Source: an uncultured Archangium sp. (GTDB taxonomy: Bacteria; Myxococcota; Myxococcia; Myxococcales; Myxococcaceae). From it: DNA of 6,693 bases. Position 1 is the stretch's first letter; every line of letters starts with the position of its first letter. The stretch lies in the NCBI GenBank assembly GCA_937875615.1, contig CALNBU010000939.1, positions 1-6,693 of the forward strand, written 5' to 3'. Positions 6,158-6,693 of the stretch are shown in pieces. Both the position numbers and the translations under genes were made by a program. The notes beneath the pieces were generated by a model. It had not been told where the DNA came from, searched no databases, and saw nothing but the letters and a program-made list of their open reading frames with translations.

Positions 6158-6693
6158 GCGGACAACTGCTGTCGTCGAAGGTCGTCATCGTCGAAGAGGA
6201 GCCTCGCGTTCGCGGCATCACCTCCGCGCCAACCTCGGTTGCCGGTGCGGTCGGCCTGACGGAGCGCGGGCCCATCGACGAGGCCGTGCTCTGCAGCTCC
6301 TTCGAGGAGTTCCAGACGCGCTTCGGTGGCTTCACGCCCGACTCCGACCTGGCCCTCGCTGCGATGGGCTTCTTCGAGAACGGCGGGAGCCAGCTCTGGG
6401 TCGTTCGCACGACGCACTACACGGACGTCTCGCAGCCAAGCTCGGCGACGGCGACACGTGCGCAGGGATTCATCCTCGCTGGAGCTGGCCCCACTCCCGC
6501 GGTGCTGACGGGGCGCGCTGCAGGTCCCTTCGCGCTCCACGACGGAGAGCGAATCGTGCTCTCTGTGAACGGCGGTCCCGACATCGACATCGTGTTCGGA
6601 GGCACGGCCGCCTCGGTCGTTGCGGGAACGCCCGGCCCGTACGCCCTCGTCGACGGAATGACGCTGCAGCTGCGCCTCGATGGAGGCGCCGAG
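6154..6693 (+). CDS. Contractile tail sheath protein, N-terminal part (3' partial)
   Basis: Subunit of the contractile sheath that surrounds the inner tube in phage tails, tailocins and contractile injection systems. The 180 visible residues run to the window edge with no stop. Family hallmarks are KVVIVEEEPRVRGI (9-22), corresponding to the PGVYVEE-type N-terminus; TSVAGAVGLTERGPIDEAVL (27-46); FEEFQTRFGGFTPDSDLALA (50-69); and MGFFENGGSQLWVVRT (71-86). From about residue 105 it enters a beta-rich insertion not part of the minimal sheath core. This holds two copies of a short motif, GPFALHDGERIVLSVNGG (124-141) and GPYALVDGMTLQLRLDGG (161-178). The start is GTG 6154, with GAGGT at 6144-6148 five bases upstream and a GTGA overlap with the small upstream gene. 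The N-terminus lacks the usual Pro-Gly before the VEE segment. Prophage, tailocin or extracellular injection system cannot be distinguished here. Tube, baseplate and spike genes would be expected further right. Confidence 0.95.
   Translation, partial: MSGQLLSSKVVIVEEEPRVRGITSAPTSVAGAVGLTERGPIDEAVLCSSFEEFQTRFGGFTPDSDLALAAMGFFENGGSQLWVVRTTHYTDVSQPSSATATRAQGFILAGAGPTPAVLTGRAAGPFALHDGERIVLSVNGGPDIDIVFGGTAASVVAGTPGPYALVDGMTLQLRLDGGAE
6523..6687 (+). repeat. Two-copy protein motif repeat inside the sheath insertion
   Basis: Copies at 6523-6576 and 6634-6687 encode G-P-[FY]-A-L-x-D-G-x-x-[IL]-x-L-x-[VL]-[ND]-G-G, offset by 37 residues. The conservation is at protein level and the codons have diverged, so this is an old domain-internal duplication rather than a DNA tandem repeat. 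It probably marks beta-strand repeats decorating the outer face of the sheath. More copies may follow beyond the window. Confidence 0.6.

Noticed and set aside
5818..6540. 240-codon - strand open frame across the tail genes
   Set aside because: Antisense to three coupled + strand genes including the unmistakable sheath N-terminus. Composition is Arg/Ser/Ala-rich.
1..6693. tRNA, rRNA, CRISPR array, insertion sequence ends or attachment-site repeats
   Set aside because: I saw no cloverleaf, no spaced direct repeats, no transposase-like frame and no flanking direct repeats around the low-GC gene by eye. A computational repeat search could still find short ones.

Overview
This GC-rich window holds two unrelated multi-gene blocks, separated by one lower-GC gene on the opposite strand. 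I hand-counted about 77% G+C in a sample line of the left block, 67-78% in the right block and 50-53% in the middle gene. The base composition, the GTG starts, the stop/start-overlapping operons and the gene content suggest a myxobacterium or related Myxococcota, but nothing here fixes the taxon.

Left block (1-4102, + strand). A very long protein runs in from beyond the left edge. It has a compact N-terminal beta/alpha region, a Pro/Arg-rich linker and a roughly 600-residue alpha-helical, TPR-like C-terminal part. Its stop codon overlaps the start of a 334-residue MoxR/RavA-type AAA+ ATPase (ATGA). A large helical partner coupled to a RavA-like MoxR ATPase recalls the multi-component MoxR-vWA-bpX 'ternary' systems described computationally in multicellular bacteria. 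I offer that as a hypothesis. No vWA gene, the usual MoxR partner, is visible in the window.

Middle (4095-5036, mainly - strand). A 274-residue DUF6602-like protein with a recognisable PD-(D/E)XK nuclease-type signature converges on the ATPase gene and overlaps its 3' end by 8 bases. Its lower GC content and its position between two operons suggest a horizontally acquired cargo or defence gene. A gap of about 117 bases follows, which should carry the divergent start signals.

Right block (5037-6693, + strand). Three genes are joined by two successive GTGA overlaps: a tail-associated protein with an N-terminal IPT/TIG domain, a 79-residue cysteine-containing small protein, and the N-terminal 180 residues of a contractile tail sheath protein that runs off the right edge. 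This is the beginning of a contractile phage-tail-like module. It could be a prophage, a tailocin or an extracellular contractile injection system, and the window cannot tell these apart. The left and right blocks show no direct functional link beyond adjacency.
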